Of a stretch of 64,000 bases of DNA, positions 33,655 to 42,783 are shown in pieces. Each line of letters opens with the position of its first letter. Positions within the stretch are counted from its first letter, which is position 1. The stretch lies in the NCBI GenBank assembly GCA_016592635.1, contig AP023240.1:1488001-1552000 (forward strand). The letters run 5' to 3'. The notes under the pieces were generated by a model. That model saw only the letters and a list, made by a program, of their open reading frames with translations, did no database searches and was not told the DNA's origin. The position numbers and the translations under genes were made by a program. The DNA is from Methyloprofundus sp. (GTDB taxonomy: Bacteria; Pseudomonadota; Gammaproteobacteria; Methylococcales; Methylomonadaceae).

Positions 33655-35916
33655 ATGTTAGTCTCTGTGTTGGCTTTCGGAGTAGGTTGTTGGTTTGTGC
33701 AGCAATGGAGTGCGCTGCCTAGCCCGCTTATGCTCGCTTTCTTGTTAGCAGTGATACTGGTTTCGGCTTACTATAAGTTTCGGCGTATTGTATATGTCCT
33801 TTTAGGTGTTATATGGACAAGTACCATAGCGCAACAACACTTGGATAATATTTTAAAGCCAAAGTTACAAGGGCAGGAGTTTTTGATACAAGGTATTGTC
33901 AGTGGTTTACCTAATTATAGCTCGCGTCGTGTCCGTTTTGATTTTAAGGTCACTCAGGCTGAAGTGCAGTTACCCGACAAAATGCGTTTAAGTTGGTATT
34001 ACCCTAAACAGAAGGTTAGAGCAGGTCAGCACTGGCAATTTATTGTTAAATTAAAATTGCCCCACGGTAGTTTAAATCCTGGTGGCTTTGATTATGAAAA
34101 ATGGCTATTTCAGCATAATATTGGTGCGACTGGCTATATACGCCAAGAAGCAAAGGCTAAGTTACTAGCAGAGTCATCGAAAATGTTGAATATTTCTGTC
34201 TGGCGACAATATTTGACTGAGCTATTAAGTCGGCAGGCGTTAAGCCCTGATAGTTTGGCTTTAATTAAAGCATTGACTTTGGCGGATAAAAGTCTGATTT
34301 CTAGGCAGCAGTGGCAAGTACTGTCTGATAGTGGCACCAATCATTTGATGGCAATTTCTGGCTTACATATAGGGTTGGTTGCCAGTATGGCGTATTGGCT
34401 GGCATTTTACTGTTGGTTAAGAATACCAAGCCCCAAGTATTGTGCCCCGCAGGTAGCGGCTGCCCTTTCATTTTTGGTGGCGTTTATTTATGCAGCATTA
34501 GCCGGGTTTTCGGTGCCAACGCAACGTGCGCTAGTGATGTTGTCGGTATTGGTTGGCGCAACTTTATTGCGCAGGCATGCGCAAGCACTTAATGTTTTCG
34601 CCATTGCCTTATTGGTTGTGTTGCTACTCGATCCATTGGTCGTACTTTCTGCTGGTTTTTATCTATCTTTTTTGGCTGTCTTTTTTATTATCTATACTGT
34701 GTCTGCGCGTTTGGGGCAAGGCAACCGCTTGCTAAAGAGTATTAAGTTGCATGCCGTGATCGGTTTAAGTTTGTTGCCCATTCTGCTTTTATTTTTTCAA
34801 AGTGTGTCATTGATCACACCTGTTGCTAATATTATTGCAGTGCCTGTGGTAAGCTTTATTATTGTGCCTTTGGCATTATTGGGGCTATTAATTTTGCCGT
34901 TGTTGCCTGAGTTTGCGCTCCTGATATTGCAGTTAGTAGATTTTGCTTTGCAGACTCTATGGCAGATCTTGTTGGTTTTGGTTGACTTGCCGTCTGCTAG
35001 TATTGTGCGTCCCCAGCCAGAATTATGGAAAACAGTTGTTGCTCTTTTTGGGATATTATTGCTGTTAGCACCGAAAGGTATTCCAGGGCGTTATTTAGGT
35101 TTGTTATTGCTAATGCCATTGTTTATGGTCATCAATACAAAGCGACCGCCAGTAGGTGAAGCGAGTATCGTGCTGTTGGATGTGGGGCAAGGATTGGCTG
35201 TTGTTGTGCAAACTGCGGAACATACTTTACTGTTTGATACAGGCGCAAAGTTTTCTGAAAAATTTGATATGGGTAGAAATGTAGTATTGCCCTATTTTTA
35301 TCATCATGGGATTAGCTATTTAGATAGTTTGATTATTAGTCATGGCGATAATGATCATATCGGCGGTGCTGAGTCGGTATTGCAGACTATACCAACACGG
35401 CAAGTGTTAACGAGTGTGCCGGAATTGTTGCAGGCTTATAGTCCAATAACTTGTCATGCAGGGCAGCACTGGCAATGGGATCAGGTTAATTTTCGTATAT
35501 TATCACCACCTAAGCAGGCATTTAATAATGAAAATGATAATTCTTGTGTGTTGCATATTGAGACGCAGCAAGGCAGTTATTTATTAACGGGTGATATTGA
35601 ACAAGCGGCAGAAGTGTACTTAACTGCAAATGGTGTTTCTATGCAGGCTGATGTTTTAGTTGCACCCCACCATGGTAGTAAAACCTCCTCTAATAAGAGG
35701 TTTTTAGAGAAGGTTAACCCGAGTACAATTCTTATTCCAGCTGCGATACCAAATCGTTTTGGTTTTCCACATGCGGAAGTATTGGCTAGGTATGCACAAC
35801 ATAAAGTACAGTTTTTGGTCACGGGGGAACAAGGTGCTATCACTGCGAAATTCCTAGATGGAAAGGTGAGTATTGAGAGTTATCGAGCTTCACACGGTCA
35901 TTATTGGAACAGATAG
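33655..35916 (+). CDS. comEC: DNA internalization-related competence protein ComEC/Rec2
   Basis: The 753-residue protein forms the inner-membrane channel that takes single-stranded DNA into the cytoplasm during natural transformation. It has N-terminal hydrophobic segments and a DUF4131 region (SGLPNYSSRRVRFDFKVT), the competence domain (LMAISGLHIGLVASMAYW near residue 235 and AGFSVPTQRALVML near 285), a string of membrane helices, and a C-terminal metallo-beta-lactamase-like domain (LLDVGQGLAVVVQTAEHTLL and SHGDNDHIGGAESVLQ near 560, LTGDIEQAAEVYL and VLVAPHHGSKTSSN). The metal-binding HGDNDH motif is intact. The length agrees with the family. Active transformation would need type IV pilus genes elsewhere. 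Confidence 0.93.
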   Translation: MLVSVLAFGVGCWFVQQWSALPSPLMLAFLLAVILVSAYYKFRRIVYVLLGVIWTSTIAQQHLDNILKPKLQGQEFLIQGIVSGLPNYSSRRVRFDFKVTQAEVQLPDKMRLSWYYPKQKVRAGQHWQFIVKLKLPHGSLNPGGFDYEKWLFQHNIGATGYIRQEAKAKLLAESSKMLNISVWRQYLTELLSRQALSPDSLALIKALTLADKSLISRQQWQVLSDSGTNHLMAISGLHIGLVASMAYWLAFYCWLRIPSPKYCAPQVAAALSFLVAFIYAALAGFSVPTQRALVMLSVLVGATLLRRHAQALNVFAIALLVVLLLDPLVVLSAGFYLSFLAVFFIIYTVSARLGQGNRLLKSIKLHAVIGLSLLPILLLFFQSVSLITPVANIIAVPVVSFIIVPLALLGLLILPLLPEFALLILQLVDFALQTLWQILLVLVDLPSASIVRPQPELWKTVVALFGILLLLAPKGIPGRYLGLLLLMPLFMVINTKRPPVGEASIVLLDVGQGLAVVVQTAEHTLLFDTGAKFSEKFDMGRNVVLPYFYHHGISYLDSLIISHGDNDHIGGAESVLQTIPTRQVLTSVPELLQAYSPITCHAGQHWQWDQVNFRILSPPKQAFNNENDNSCVLHIETQQGSYLLTGDIEQAAEVYLTANGVSMQADVLVAPHHGSKTSSNKRFLEKVNPSTILIPAAIPNRFGFPHAEVLARYAQHKVQFLVTGEQGAITAKFLDGKVSIESYRASHGHYWNR

Positions 35917-35986
35917 CAATGGCTATGTGAATTATATGGAATTAAACGAAAAGTTTTTTGAATACAATACAAGGTAGAGTGAAAAA

Positions 35987-36343
35987 ATGGCAGAAGTGAA
36001 TTGCTTAATAACTGATGATAGTCGTATGTCGCGAATGATGTTAAAGAAAATCATTAGTACAACCCAGCCTGACTGGAAAATTACTGAAGCTGCAGATGGT
36101 CAAGAAGCCATTGATGTTGCTAAAAATATTGAGTTTCAGGTTATTTTTCTGGATTATAATATGCCTAATATGAACGGTGGTGAAGCTGCTAAAATATTAA
36201 GGCCCTTATTTCCTGATGCCCGAATTGCATTTTTAACCGCTAATGTGCAGGATGCTATTAAAAATTTGGCTATAAAATTGCATATCGATTTTATCCCCAA
36301 ACCCATTACTGAAGAAAAAATCAAACAATATGTCAGCAAATGA
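35987..36343 (+). CDS. CheY-like single-domain response regulator
   Basis: The 118-residue protein is a stand-alone receiver. Acidic pair DD near residue 10 (LITDDSRMSRMMLKKI), phospho-acceptor Asp in VIFLDYNMPNMNGGEAAK near 55, Thr in FLTANVQ and Lys in IPKPITEEKI are all present. It overlaps the following cheC-like gene by 14 bases, and a GGDEF-EAL gene follows eight bases later. Together they form a compact signalling operon that links a CheY-like relay with a CheC-type phosphatase and cyclic di-GMP metabolism. The cognate kinase is not in the window. Confidence 0.92.
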   Translation: MAEVNCLITDDSRMSRMMLKKIISTTQPDWKITEAADGQEAIDVAKNIEFQVIFLDYNMPNMNGGEAAKILRPLFPDARIAFLTANVQDAIKNLAIKLHIDFIPKPITEEKIKQYVSK

Positions 36344-36944
36344 ACTGGTTTTAGATGAATTTTTTATAGATGCTATTTCTGAAGTACTCAATATTGGCAT
36401 GGGAGCTGCAGCAGCTTCATTGAGTGAGATGGTTGAGGATGAAGTGACCTTAAGTGTGCCTGGGGTAGAGTTTGTTTCACGCCTAGAAGCTGCCAATATT
36501 ATTGGAACTAAAGTAACGGAAGATGTGAGTGGGGTACTGCAAGGATTTGCAGGAGCCATTAATGGTGATGCTTTATTACTATTCCCTGAGGAACAAAGCT
36601 TGGAATTAGTACGGGCAGTTTTGCAAGAAGACTTACCTTTGGAAGAATTAACCGAGCTGGAGCAAGATGCAATGACAGAGATCGGTAATGTTATTTTAAA
36701 TGCCTGTGTTTCCAATATGGCCGATCTTTTTGAAAAAACGATGATTGGCGAAGTTCCTGCCTTTGTTAAAGGTTCCTTAGGTTCGGTTTTATCAGTTGAA
36801 CAGGATAAAGGGATTGTATTATTGTTGAAAATGGATTTTTCTATACAAGAGAAAAATATTCATGGCTATGTTACTTTTCTAATGGATTTTGCTTCTATTA
36901 CTGAGTTGCAAAAAAATATAGAAGCCTTTTTAGGGGATGAATAA
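36330..36944 (+). CDS. cheC: CheC-family chemotaxis-type phosphatase
   Basis: The 204-residue protein has both CheC motifs: DAISEVLNIGMGAAAASLSE with LSVPGVEF near residue 10-45, and QDAMTEIGNVILNACVSNMA with a following FVKGSL near 110-145. The two E..N elements carry the residues that attack phospho-Asp of CheY. The rest is a two-layer fold with KMDFSIQEKNIHGYVTFLMD. CheC proteins dephosphorylate CheY-P, so the preceding receiver is the natural substrate. Overlap with the receiver gene suggests coupled translation. There is no CheD gene near it. Confidence 0.88.
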   Translation: MSANELVLDEFFIDAISEVLNIGMGAAAASLSEMVEDEVTLSVPGVEFVSRLEAANIIGTKVTEDVSGVLQGFAGAINGDALLLFPEEQSLELVRAVLQEDLPLEELTELEQDAMTEIGNVILNACVSNMADLFEKTMIGEVPAFVKGSLGSVLSVEQDKGIVLLLKMDFSIQEKNIHGYVTFLMDFASITELQKNIEAFLGDE

Positions 36945-36952
36945 GAGTTCTC

Positions 36953-39088
36953 ATGCTTGATATGACTAATAGTAATAATGTGGCAGATTTAAGTGCTAGT
37001 GCGCTGTTGGCAAGTGATACAGGCATTATTATCATTGATCGTCAGGCGAAAATTATTATTTGGAACGATTGGTTAACAAAGTATACGCAATTAACTGCAG
37101 GTGAGGTCGCGGGAAGTAGTCTGGACGAGGTGTTTCCTGATTTGGTGTCGGGGAGATTAAGTAAGGCAATTGATGCTGTTTTGCAGCGTGGTATGGCTTC
37201 TTTGATTTCTCACTCCTTAAATAAGAAGGCCTTGCCTTTGTTTGATCGTTTGCAGAATTTTGTTGAGCAGCAAGTGATTGTTAAACCAGTTATTTATAAT
37301 GCAACTCGCTATTGTATGGTGCAAATTAATGATGTCACAGCAATGGTCAGTCGTGAGCGTGTTTTGCGTGAACAAGCAAGGGATATGTGGGTTTTGGTTG
37401 ATAAAGTGGCTAGGGAGAAAGAGCAAGCACAGGTTACTTTAGATTCTATTGCTGATGCTGTCATTACTACTGATAGCCAAGGCATGATCATGTCAATGAA
37501 CCCGATTGCTGAATTATTAACCGGGTACTCTGAGAGTGATGGTTTAAATAGGCTTGTAAGTCAAATTTGTATTTTGCAGAATGACGTGACCGGCTTACCT
37601 GTAAGTTGTCCTGTGATGAACTGTTTGCAAACCCTAAAAGTAGAAAGCAATGATGTTGACCATGTCTTAATTGCTGTAGATGGGCATTCATATGCTATTA
37701 CCGATTCGGTAGCTCCAGTTTTAAGTTCTACAAAGGAGTTGTTGGGGGCAGTGCTGGTATTTCGGAATGTTACTGAGTCGCGCTCTTTGGCGGCAGAACT
37801 GACGCGGCAAGCTTTGCATGATCCGTTGACGGACTTGGCTAACAGGCGTGCTTTTGAAGAACGCATGGGAGCATTGCTGGAAATTACCCGCCAGCATGGT
37901 ACTGAAAATTATCTACTGTATCTAGATTTGGATCAGTTTAAAGTGGTTAATGATACCTGCGGACACGATGCAGGTGATGAATTATTAAAGCAGGTTGCAC
38001 ACTTAATGCAGGCACATTTGCGTAAAACAGATTTATTTGCGCGTTTAGGAGGCGATGAGTTCGGTGTTTTGCTTGAGTCTTGTGATTCAGAGCGAGCCTA
38101 TTTGATTGCTAATAATTTACGTCAGGCCATTGCAGACTTTCGTTTTGCTTGGCAAATTAATACGTTTAAAATTGGGGTCAGTATTGGTATTGCCAAGATT
38201 ACTGGTACCGAAATCAAAGCGGCTGAAATATTAAGTGCAGCCGATTCGGCTTGTTATGTTGCTAAAGATGCAGGGCGTAACCGCATTCATTTTCATGAGA
38301 TTGATGCTTCTGATTCTTCGACACAACAGAAAGAAATGCAATGGATTACTAAAATTCAAGCTGCGTTGGATGATGATTTGTTTGTTCTATATGCACAACG
38401 TATACAGCGTGTCACTAGTGATCAGGCGAGTGAGCATTATGAAATATTAGTGCGTATGCAAGGTGAAAGTGGTCAGTTAATTCCACCTGGTGCATTTTTA
38501 CCAGCTGCAGAGCGCTTTGGCCTGATAGTTAGCTTGGATCGTTGGGTCATTCAGCATACATTTATGATGCTAACCAAGCATATTGAAGAGGAGTCACCAT
38601 TAGATGATGCAATTTTCTCCATTAATTTATCTGGAGCGACACTGACGGATGAAAGCTTATTGGACTATGTTGTAGAGCTATTTACGGATACTCCCGTTTT
38701 GCCGCAATCAATCTGTTTTGAAATTACTGAAACTGCGGCGATTGCCAATTTAACGCAAGCGACTAGGTTTTTGACTCATATCCAGAATATTGGTTGTCAG
38801 GTTGCTTTAGATGATTTTGGCAGTGGTTTGTCTTCTTTTGCCTACCTAAAGGCATTGCCGATTAATTATTTAAAAATCGATGGTCAGTTTGTTAAAGATA
38901 TTAGTACTGACTCTGTTGATCGTGCTTTTGTTGAGGCGATTAATAAAATTGGGCATGTTATGGAGTTGCAGACAATTGCTGAATATGTAGAAGATATGCA
39001 AATCCTAAGTATTTTAAAAGATATGCGAGTTGATTATGCACAAGGTTATGGCTTACACAAACCTTGTCCTTTGAGTGATATTTTATAG
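36953..39088 (+). CDS. PAS-PAS-GGDEF-EAL cyclic di-GMP signalling protein
   Basis: The 711-residue protein has two PAS domains (about 15-120 and 160-275, the latter containing ADAVITTDSQGMIMSMNPIA), a GGDEF domain (RQALHDPLTDLANRRAFEER, LFARLGGDEFGVLLE near 365) and an EAL domain (YEILVRMQGE near 495; FSINLSGATL; ICFEITETAAI; LDDFGSGLSSFAYLKALPI; LKIDGQFVKDI). The GGDEF signature is intact. The EAL signature is EIL, which keeps the metal-binding Glu, and the other catalytic residues N, E, D, K and the DDFGSG loop are present, so both activities may be intact. The gene is eight bases after cheC. The IS copy begins 62 bases after its stop. Confidence 0.92.
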   Translation: MLDMTNSNNVADLSASALLASDTGIIIIDRQAKIIIWNDWLTKYTQLTAGEVAGSSLDEVFPDLVSGRLSKAIDAVLQRGMASLISHSLNKKALPLFDRLQNFVEQQVIVKPVIYNATRYCMVQINDVTAMVSRERVLREQARDMWVLVDKVAREKEQAQVTLDSIADAVITTDSQGMIMSMNPIAELLTGYSESDGLNRLVSQICILQNDVTGLPVSCPVMNCLQTLKVESNDVDHVLIAVDGHSYAITDSVAPVLSSTKELLGAVLVFRNVTESRSLAAELTRQALHDPLTDLANRRAFEERMGALLEITRQHGTENYLLYLDLDQFKVVNDTCGHDAGDELLKQVAHLMQAHLRKTDLFARLGGDEFGVLLESCDSERAYLIANNLRQAIADFRFAWQINTFKIGVSIGIAKITGTEIKAAEILSAADSACYVAKDAGRNRIHFHEIDASDSSTQQKEMQWITKIQAALDDDLFVLYAQRIQRVTSDQASEHYEILVRMQGESGQLIPPGAFLPAAERFGLIVSLDRWVIQHTFMMLTKHIEEESPLDDAIFSINLSGATLTDESLLDYVVELFTDTPVLPQSICFEITETAAIANLTQATRFLTHIQNIGCQVALDDFGSGLSSFAYLKALPINYLKIDGQFVKDISTDSVDRAFVEAINKIGHVMELQTIAEYVEDMQILSILKDMRVDYAQGYGLHKPCPLSDIL

Positions 39089-39150
39089 TGTTAATTCTAA
39101 CGCGACTGTGCAATTAAAATTCTGCGCCATATTTTCGGGTATTATAAAAC

Positions 39151-40545
39151 GGGTGAGGCTTAAATATAATGTTATTTCTCATGATTTAATATAAAATCCC
39201 CATCTTTACTATCACATTATTTTTCTCTACCCATGACAACTATCATCCACAATGTTGACGGAAGCATCACCGTATCAGTTACTTTAGCTCTGGAAGGCAA
39301 TATGATGGAAATGGAAAACACGATACTGGATGCGGTCAATAGCGTAGGATGCGTAGCCACAGGCGAAGCTTTAAAATGCTTTGATACAAAGGGTACTCCG
39401 ATTATAAGAGAGGGTGTAAAACTCACGTCTAAAAACAGAGACAGCAAAAAATATCAAACGCCCTTTGGCATCATTGAAATTAAACGTCATGTTTACCAAT
39501 CGTCAAAAGGAGGGCATATTTTTTGTCCATTAGAAGACTCGGCGCATACTATTTTTGCAGCGACTCCTAAATTTGCACAGCAATTGTCCCACAAGTATTC
39601 CCAAGGAAATGCCAATTCAGTTTGTCTTGATTTGAAGAATAATCACAATCGGATCATTGCCAAATCCACGATACAAAATGTAACGAACTGGGTAGGAAGT
39701 ATTGCGACGGCACAAGAAGAAAAGTGGGAGTATGAGCTGCCTGAATTAGATGAACCCATTAGTACGATTGTTTTCAGTTTAGATGGTGCTTATGTTTTAA
39801 TGGCAAACGAAGGTTACCGTGAAGCAATGGTTGGTAACCTGTCTTTGTATGACTGCGAGGGTGAACGCCAGCATACTCTCTACTTGGGAGAAGCGCCTGA
39901 ATATGGGAAGGCAAGTTTCAAAGAGCGGTATGAGCATGAAATCACCTGCATAAAAGCCCGTTACCCCGATGCACTTTATCTTGGTATTGCGGATGGAGCC
40001 AAAGATAACTGGACATTTTTAGAGCAACATACTCAGCAACAATTGGTTGATTTTTATCATGTCACTGAATATTTAGCAAAAGCCTCTCATGCTATTTTTC
40101 CAAAAAAATCAACGGCTATTGATCGTAAAAAATGGCTGTCAGATCGTTGTTCCCAACTCAAGAATGACACAGGGGCGGCGCAAACCATTTTAGAAGAATT
40201 AACGCCATTAATGGAATCTAGGCTCACCAAATCAATCAAGGCGGATTTAGAAACAACGCTCACCTATTTTAAAAATAATATCGCTAAAAACAGGATGAAT
40301 TATGCCTCACATGTTAATAAAAATTTACCGATTGGTTCGGGCGTGACAGAAGCAGCTTGTAAAACATTAGTTAAACAGCGGCTTTGTGGCTCAGGTATGA
40401 GATGGAAAACAAAAGGAGCTAAAGTTGTATTGAGTTTACGTGCATTAGTTCAAACAACAAATAGGTGGCAACAATTTTGGGAGAAAATTATTCAAGGTGA
40501 GGCCCAATATTTAATGGCTTAATACATTATATTAAAGCCTCACCC
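39151..40545 (+). mobile_element. Complete ISKra4-family insertion sequence (1395 bp) with 8-bp target duplication
   Basis: Both ends carry imperfect inverted repeats of the form GGGTGAGGCTTwAATATAATGT: plus strand at 39151-39172 and the reverse complement ending at 40545. The element is flanked by the direct repeat TATAAAAC (39143-39150 and 40546-40553), the target duplication. One transposase gene fills the interior. The intact ends, gene and duplication indicate a recent, probably still mobile, copy. Confidence 0.92.
39233..40522 (+). CDS. ISKra4-family transposase
   Basis: The 429-residue protein fits ISKra4-type transposases: SLDGAYVLMANEGYREAMVG near residue 185 (first Asp), YLGIADGAKDNWTFLEQ near 250 (second Asp), and a C-terminal PIGSGVTEAACKTLVKQRLC near 365 (Glu), followed by GSGMRWKTKGAKVVLSLRAL. 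The N-terminal part, with TPFGIIEIKRHVYQS, is the DNA-binding region. The gene is complete and lies wholly inside the inverted repeats. Transcription starts upstream inside the element, as the ATG is 82 bases from the left end. Confidence 0.92.
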   Translation: MTTIIHNVDGSITVSVTLALEGNMMEMENTILDAVNSVGCVATGEALKCFDTKGTPIIREGVKLTSKNRDSKKYQTPFGIIEIKRHVYQSSKGGHIFCPLEDSAHTIFAATPKFAQQLSHKYSQGNANSVCLDLKNNHNRIIAKSTIQNVTNWVGSIATAQEEKWEYELPELDEPISTIVFSLDGAYVLMANEGYREAMVGNLSLYDCEGERQHTLYLGEAPEYGKASFKERYEHEITCIKARYPDALYLGIADGAKDNWTFLEQHTQQQLVDFYHVTEYLAKASHAIFPKKSTAIDRKKWLSDRCSQLKNDTGAAQTILEELTPLMESRLTKSIKADLETTLTYFKNNIAKNRMNYASHVNKNLPIGSGVTEAACKTLVKQRLCGSGMRWKTKGAKVVLSLRALVQTTNRWQQFWEKIIQGEAQYLMA

Positions 40546-40635
40546 TATAAAACCCTCATTTTTACACTAGTTTCGAACTTTGTTTCGCTTCCAATATTAA
40601 AAAATAATAACCTAGCTATTTACTATGAAATTAAA

Positions 40636-40654
40636 TAGGACTAAAATAGTCCTA
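40636..40654. promoter_or_regulatory. IscR-like operator upstream of sufR
   Basis: TAGGACTAAAATAGTCCTA is an inverted repeat with 8-bp arms and a three-base centre. Its core GACTAAAATAGTC matches the IscR type 1 motif. It lies ten bases after a possible -10 box (TACTAT at 40621-40626) and just before the sufR ribosome binding site (AAGGAG at 40660-40665), so it probably overlaps the transcription start. It should let the Rrf2 regulator repress its own operon. Confidence 0.75.
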
Positions 40655-40670
40655 AATAAAAGGAGTAGGC

Positions 40671-41120
40671 ATGTTACGTTTGGGGAAATTAACTGATTAT
40701 GCGACGGTAATACTGAGTTTTATGGCGAAAAGCCCGGTATCGATGCATGCCGCTTTAGATATTGCGAATGCAACGGGTATTGCCAAGCCAACGGTGAGCA
40801 AAATTTTGAAGTTATTGGTTAAAGCTAAAGTTTTAAGTTCTATTCGTGGTGCTAAAGGCGGGTATGCATTAGTGCAAACACCAGAAAATATAACGGTGGC
40901 TAGTGTGATTACTGCTGTTGAAGGGCCTATTTCATTAACTGAATGCAGTCATTCCGAGCATAGTTGTGAACAAGTTTCTGGTTGTCAGATAGGTAATAAC
41001 TGGCGCTTGGTTAATCAAACTGTGCAAAAGGCATTAGAGTCTGTCACTCTAGCGGATATGCTGTTGCCTGCAACTGCTCCGCAAGAAATTACTGTGCCGG
41101 TGGCCAGTTTATATCGTTAA
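40671..41120 (+). CDS. sufR: SUF operon regulator, Rrf2/IscR family
   Basis: The 149-residue winged-helix protein starts LRLGKLTDYATVILSFMAK, followed by GIAKPTVSKILKLLVKAKVL and SIRGAKGGYALVQTPENITV, all Rrf2 features. The three ligand cysteines are in ECSHSEHSCEQVSGCQIGNN (around residue 92-108), the pattern of the [2Fe-2S]-binding SUF-specific Rrf2 regulators. It is the first gene of the suf operon and has an IscR-like operator in front. In the Fe-S-loaded form it should repress, and loss of the cluster should derepress, the operon; this is known for the family and inferred here. Confidence 0.92.
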   Translation: MLRLGKLTDYATVILSFMAKSPVSMHAALDIANATGIAKPTVSKILKLLVKAKVLSSIRGAKGGYALVQTPENITVASVITAVEGPISLTECSHSEHSCEQVSGCQIGNNWRLVNQTVQKALESVTLADMLLPATAPQEITVPVASLYR

Positions 41121-41144
41121 TCCATATCTATTTTAAGAATAATT

Positions 41145-42593
41145 ATGTCAGCAAGTGCACAAGAAATTGAAAACCTAATTGGTCAAGAGTACAAAGATGG
41201 TTTTGTGACAGAACTAGAGGTGGAAACTTTTCCTCCTGGCTTAGATGAGGACGTGATCACCAAGCTTTCTGCTATTAAAGGCGAGCCAGAGTTTATGTTG
41301 GAATATCGCTTAAAAGCCTTTCGACACTGGCAGACTATGGCAGAGCCAAATTGGGCTCAGCTTGATATTGAACCGATTGATTATCAGGCGATTAGTTATT
41401 ATTCAGCTCCAAAAAAAGATTCGGATAAGCCGCAAAGTTTAGATGAGATTGACCCGGTATTATTGGATACCTATAAAAAATTAGGTATCCCACTCGATGA
41501 GCAGGAGCGCTTGGCTGGTGTGGCGGTAGATGCTGTTTTTGATAGTGTTTCGGTAGCAACTACCTTTAAAGGGAAATTAAAAGATGCAGGGGTTATCTTT
41601 TGCCCTATCTCTGAAGCTTTGCAAGAATATCCAGAATTAGTTAAGCAGTACTTAGGAACAGTGGTACCTGAAACAGATAATTTTTTTGCGGCCTTAAATG
41701 CGGCTGTTTTTACTGATGGTTCGTTTGTCTATATTCCTAAAGGTGTACGCTGTCCGATGGAATTATCTACCTATTTTCGTATTAATGCGGCTAATACTGG
41801 GCAATTTGAACGTACTTTAATTATTGCTGATGCAGATAGTCATGTGAGTTATCTGGAAGGGTGTACTGCTCCGATGCGTGATGAAAATCAATTACATGCT
41901 GCGGTAGTGGAGTTGGTGGCAATGGAGAATGCCGAAATTAAATATTCGACGGTACAGAATTGGTATCCAGGTGATGAAAATGGTGTGGGTGGTATCTATA
42001 ATTTCGTGACTAAACGCGCAGAATGTCGTGGGGCGAATTCTAAGGTTTCATGGACACAAGTAGAAACGGGTTCGGCTATTACTTGGAAATACCCGAGCTG
42101 TATTTTGTTGGGTGAAAATTCAATTGGTGAATTTTATTCGGTTGCGGTGACTAATAATTACCAACAAGCGGATACTGGCACCAAAATGATTCATATTGGT
42201 AAAAATACCACTAGCACTATTATTTCCAAAGGGATTTCGGCAGGGCGCTCGCAAAATACTTATCGTGGTTTAGTTAAAGTGGCTAAAAGTGCTGAAAATG
42301 CACGTAATTACACGCAGTGTGATTCTTTATTGGTGGGTGATAAATGTGGTGCACATACTTTTCCTTATGTAGAAGTCAAACAACCTTCTGCGCAAGTTGA
42401 GCACGAAGCAACCACTTCTAAAATCAGTGAAGATCAATTATTTTTCTGTCAACAACGTGGCTTATCAGCAGAGGATGCGGTATCCATGATTGTGAATGGT
42501 TTTTGTAAAAGTGTATTTAAAGAATTGCCGATGGAATTTGCGGTTGAAGCTCAGGCTTTATTAGGTATCAGTTTAGAAGGTTCAGTGGGTTAA
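41145..42593 (+). CDS. sufB: Fe-S scaffold subunit SufB
   Basis: The 482-residue SufB is the main scaffold of the SufBCD complex, on which clusters are built. It has the SufB N terminus ([34 protein letters not shown]) and the beta-helical SufBD core ([68 protein letters not shown]). The conserved Cys in [20 protein letters not shown] and the [11 protein letters not shown] motif are present. It follows sufR after 24 bases. A 190-base gap before sufC carries a GGCTTTAGCCTGC remnant. Confidence 0.96.
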   Translation: MSASAQEIENLIGQEYKDGFVTELEVETFPPGLDEDVITKLSAIKGEPEFMLEYRLKAFRHWQTMAEPNWAQLDIEPIDYQAISYYSAPKKDSDKPQSLDEIDPVLLDTYKKLGIPLDEQERLAGVAVDAVFDSVSVATTFKGKLKDAGVIFCPISEALQEYPELVKQYLGTVVPETDNFFAALNAAVFTDGSFVYIPKGVRCPMELSTYFRINAANTGQFERTLIIADADSHVSYLEGCTAPMRDENQLHAAVVELVAMENAEIKYSTVQNWYPGDENGVGGIYNFVTKRAECRGANSKVSWTQVETGSAITWKYPSCILLGENSIGEFYSVAVTNNYQQADTGTKMIHIGKNTTSTIISKGISAGRSQNTYRGLVKVAKSAENARNYTQCDSLLVGDKCGAHTFPYVEVKQPSAQVEHEATTSKISEDQLFFCQQRGLSAEDAVSMIVNGFCKSVFKELPMEFAVEAQALLGISLEGSVG

Positions 42594-42783
42594 ATAAGTC
42601 ACTGCTTAAGTAATTAAAAGATTAAAGTGACTACTCGGCAAGTAAATATTTAAAAATAGGTAATTAATTTTCAATTACTTGGGGTGCTGGCTTTAGCCTG
42701 CATAATTGGTTTTAAAGCTTGGCTTCTACTAAATAAATACACTGAATCGTTACAAATTAAAATAAAATTAGGTAATAAATAAT

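Noticed and set aside
39108..39137. TGTGCAATTAAAA shared with 12254, suggesting a repeat
   Set aside because: The match stops after 13 bases; too short in A/T-rich DNA.
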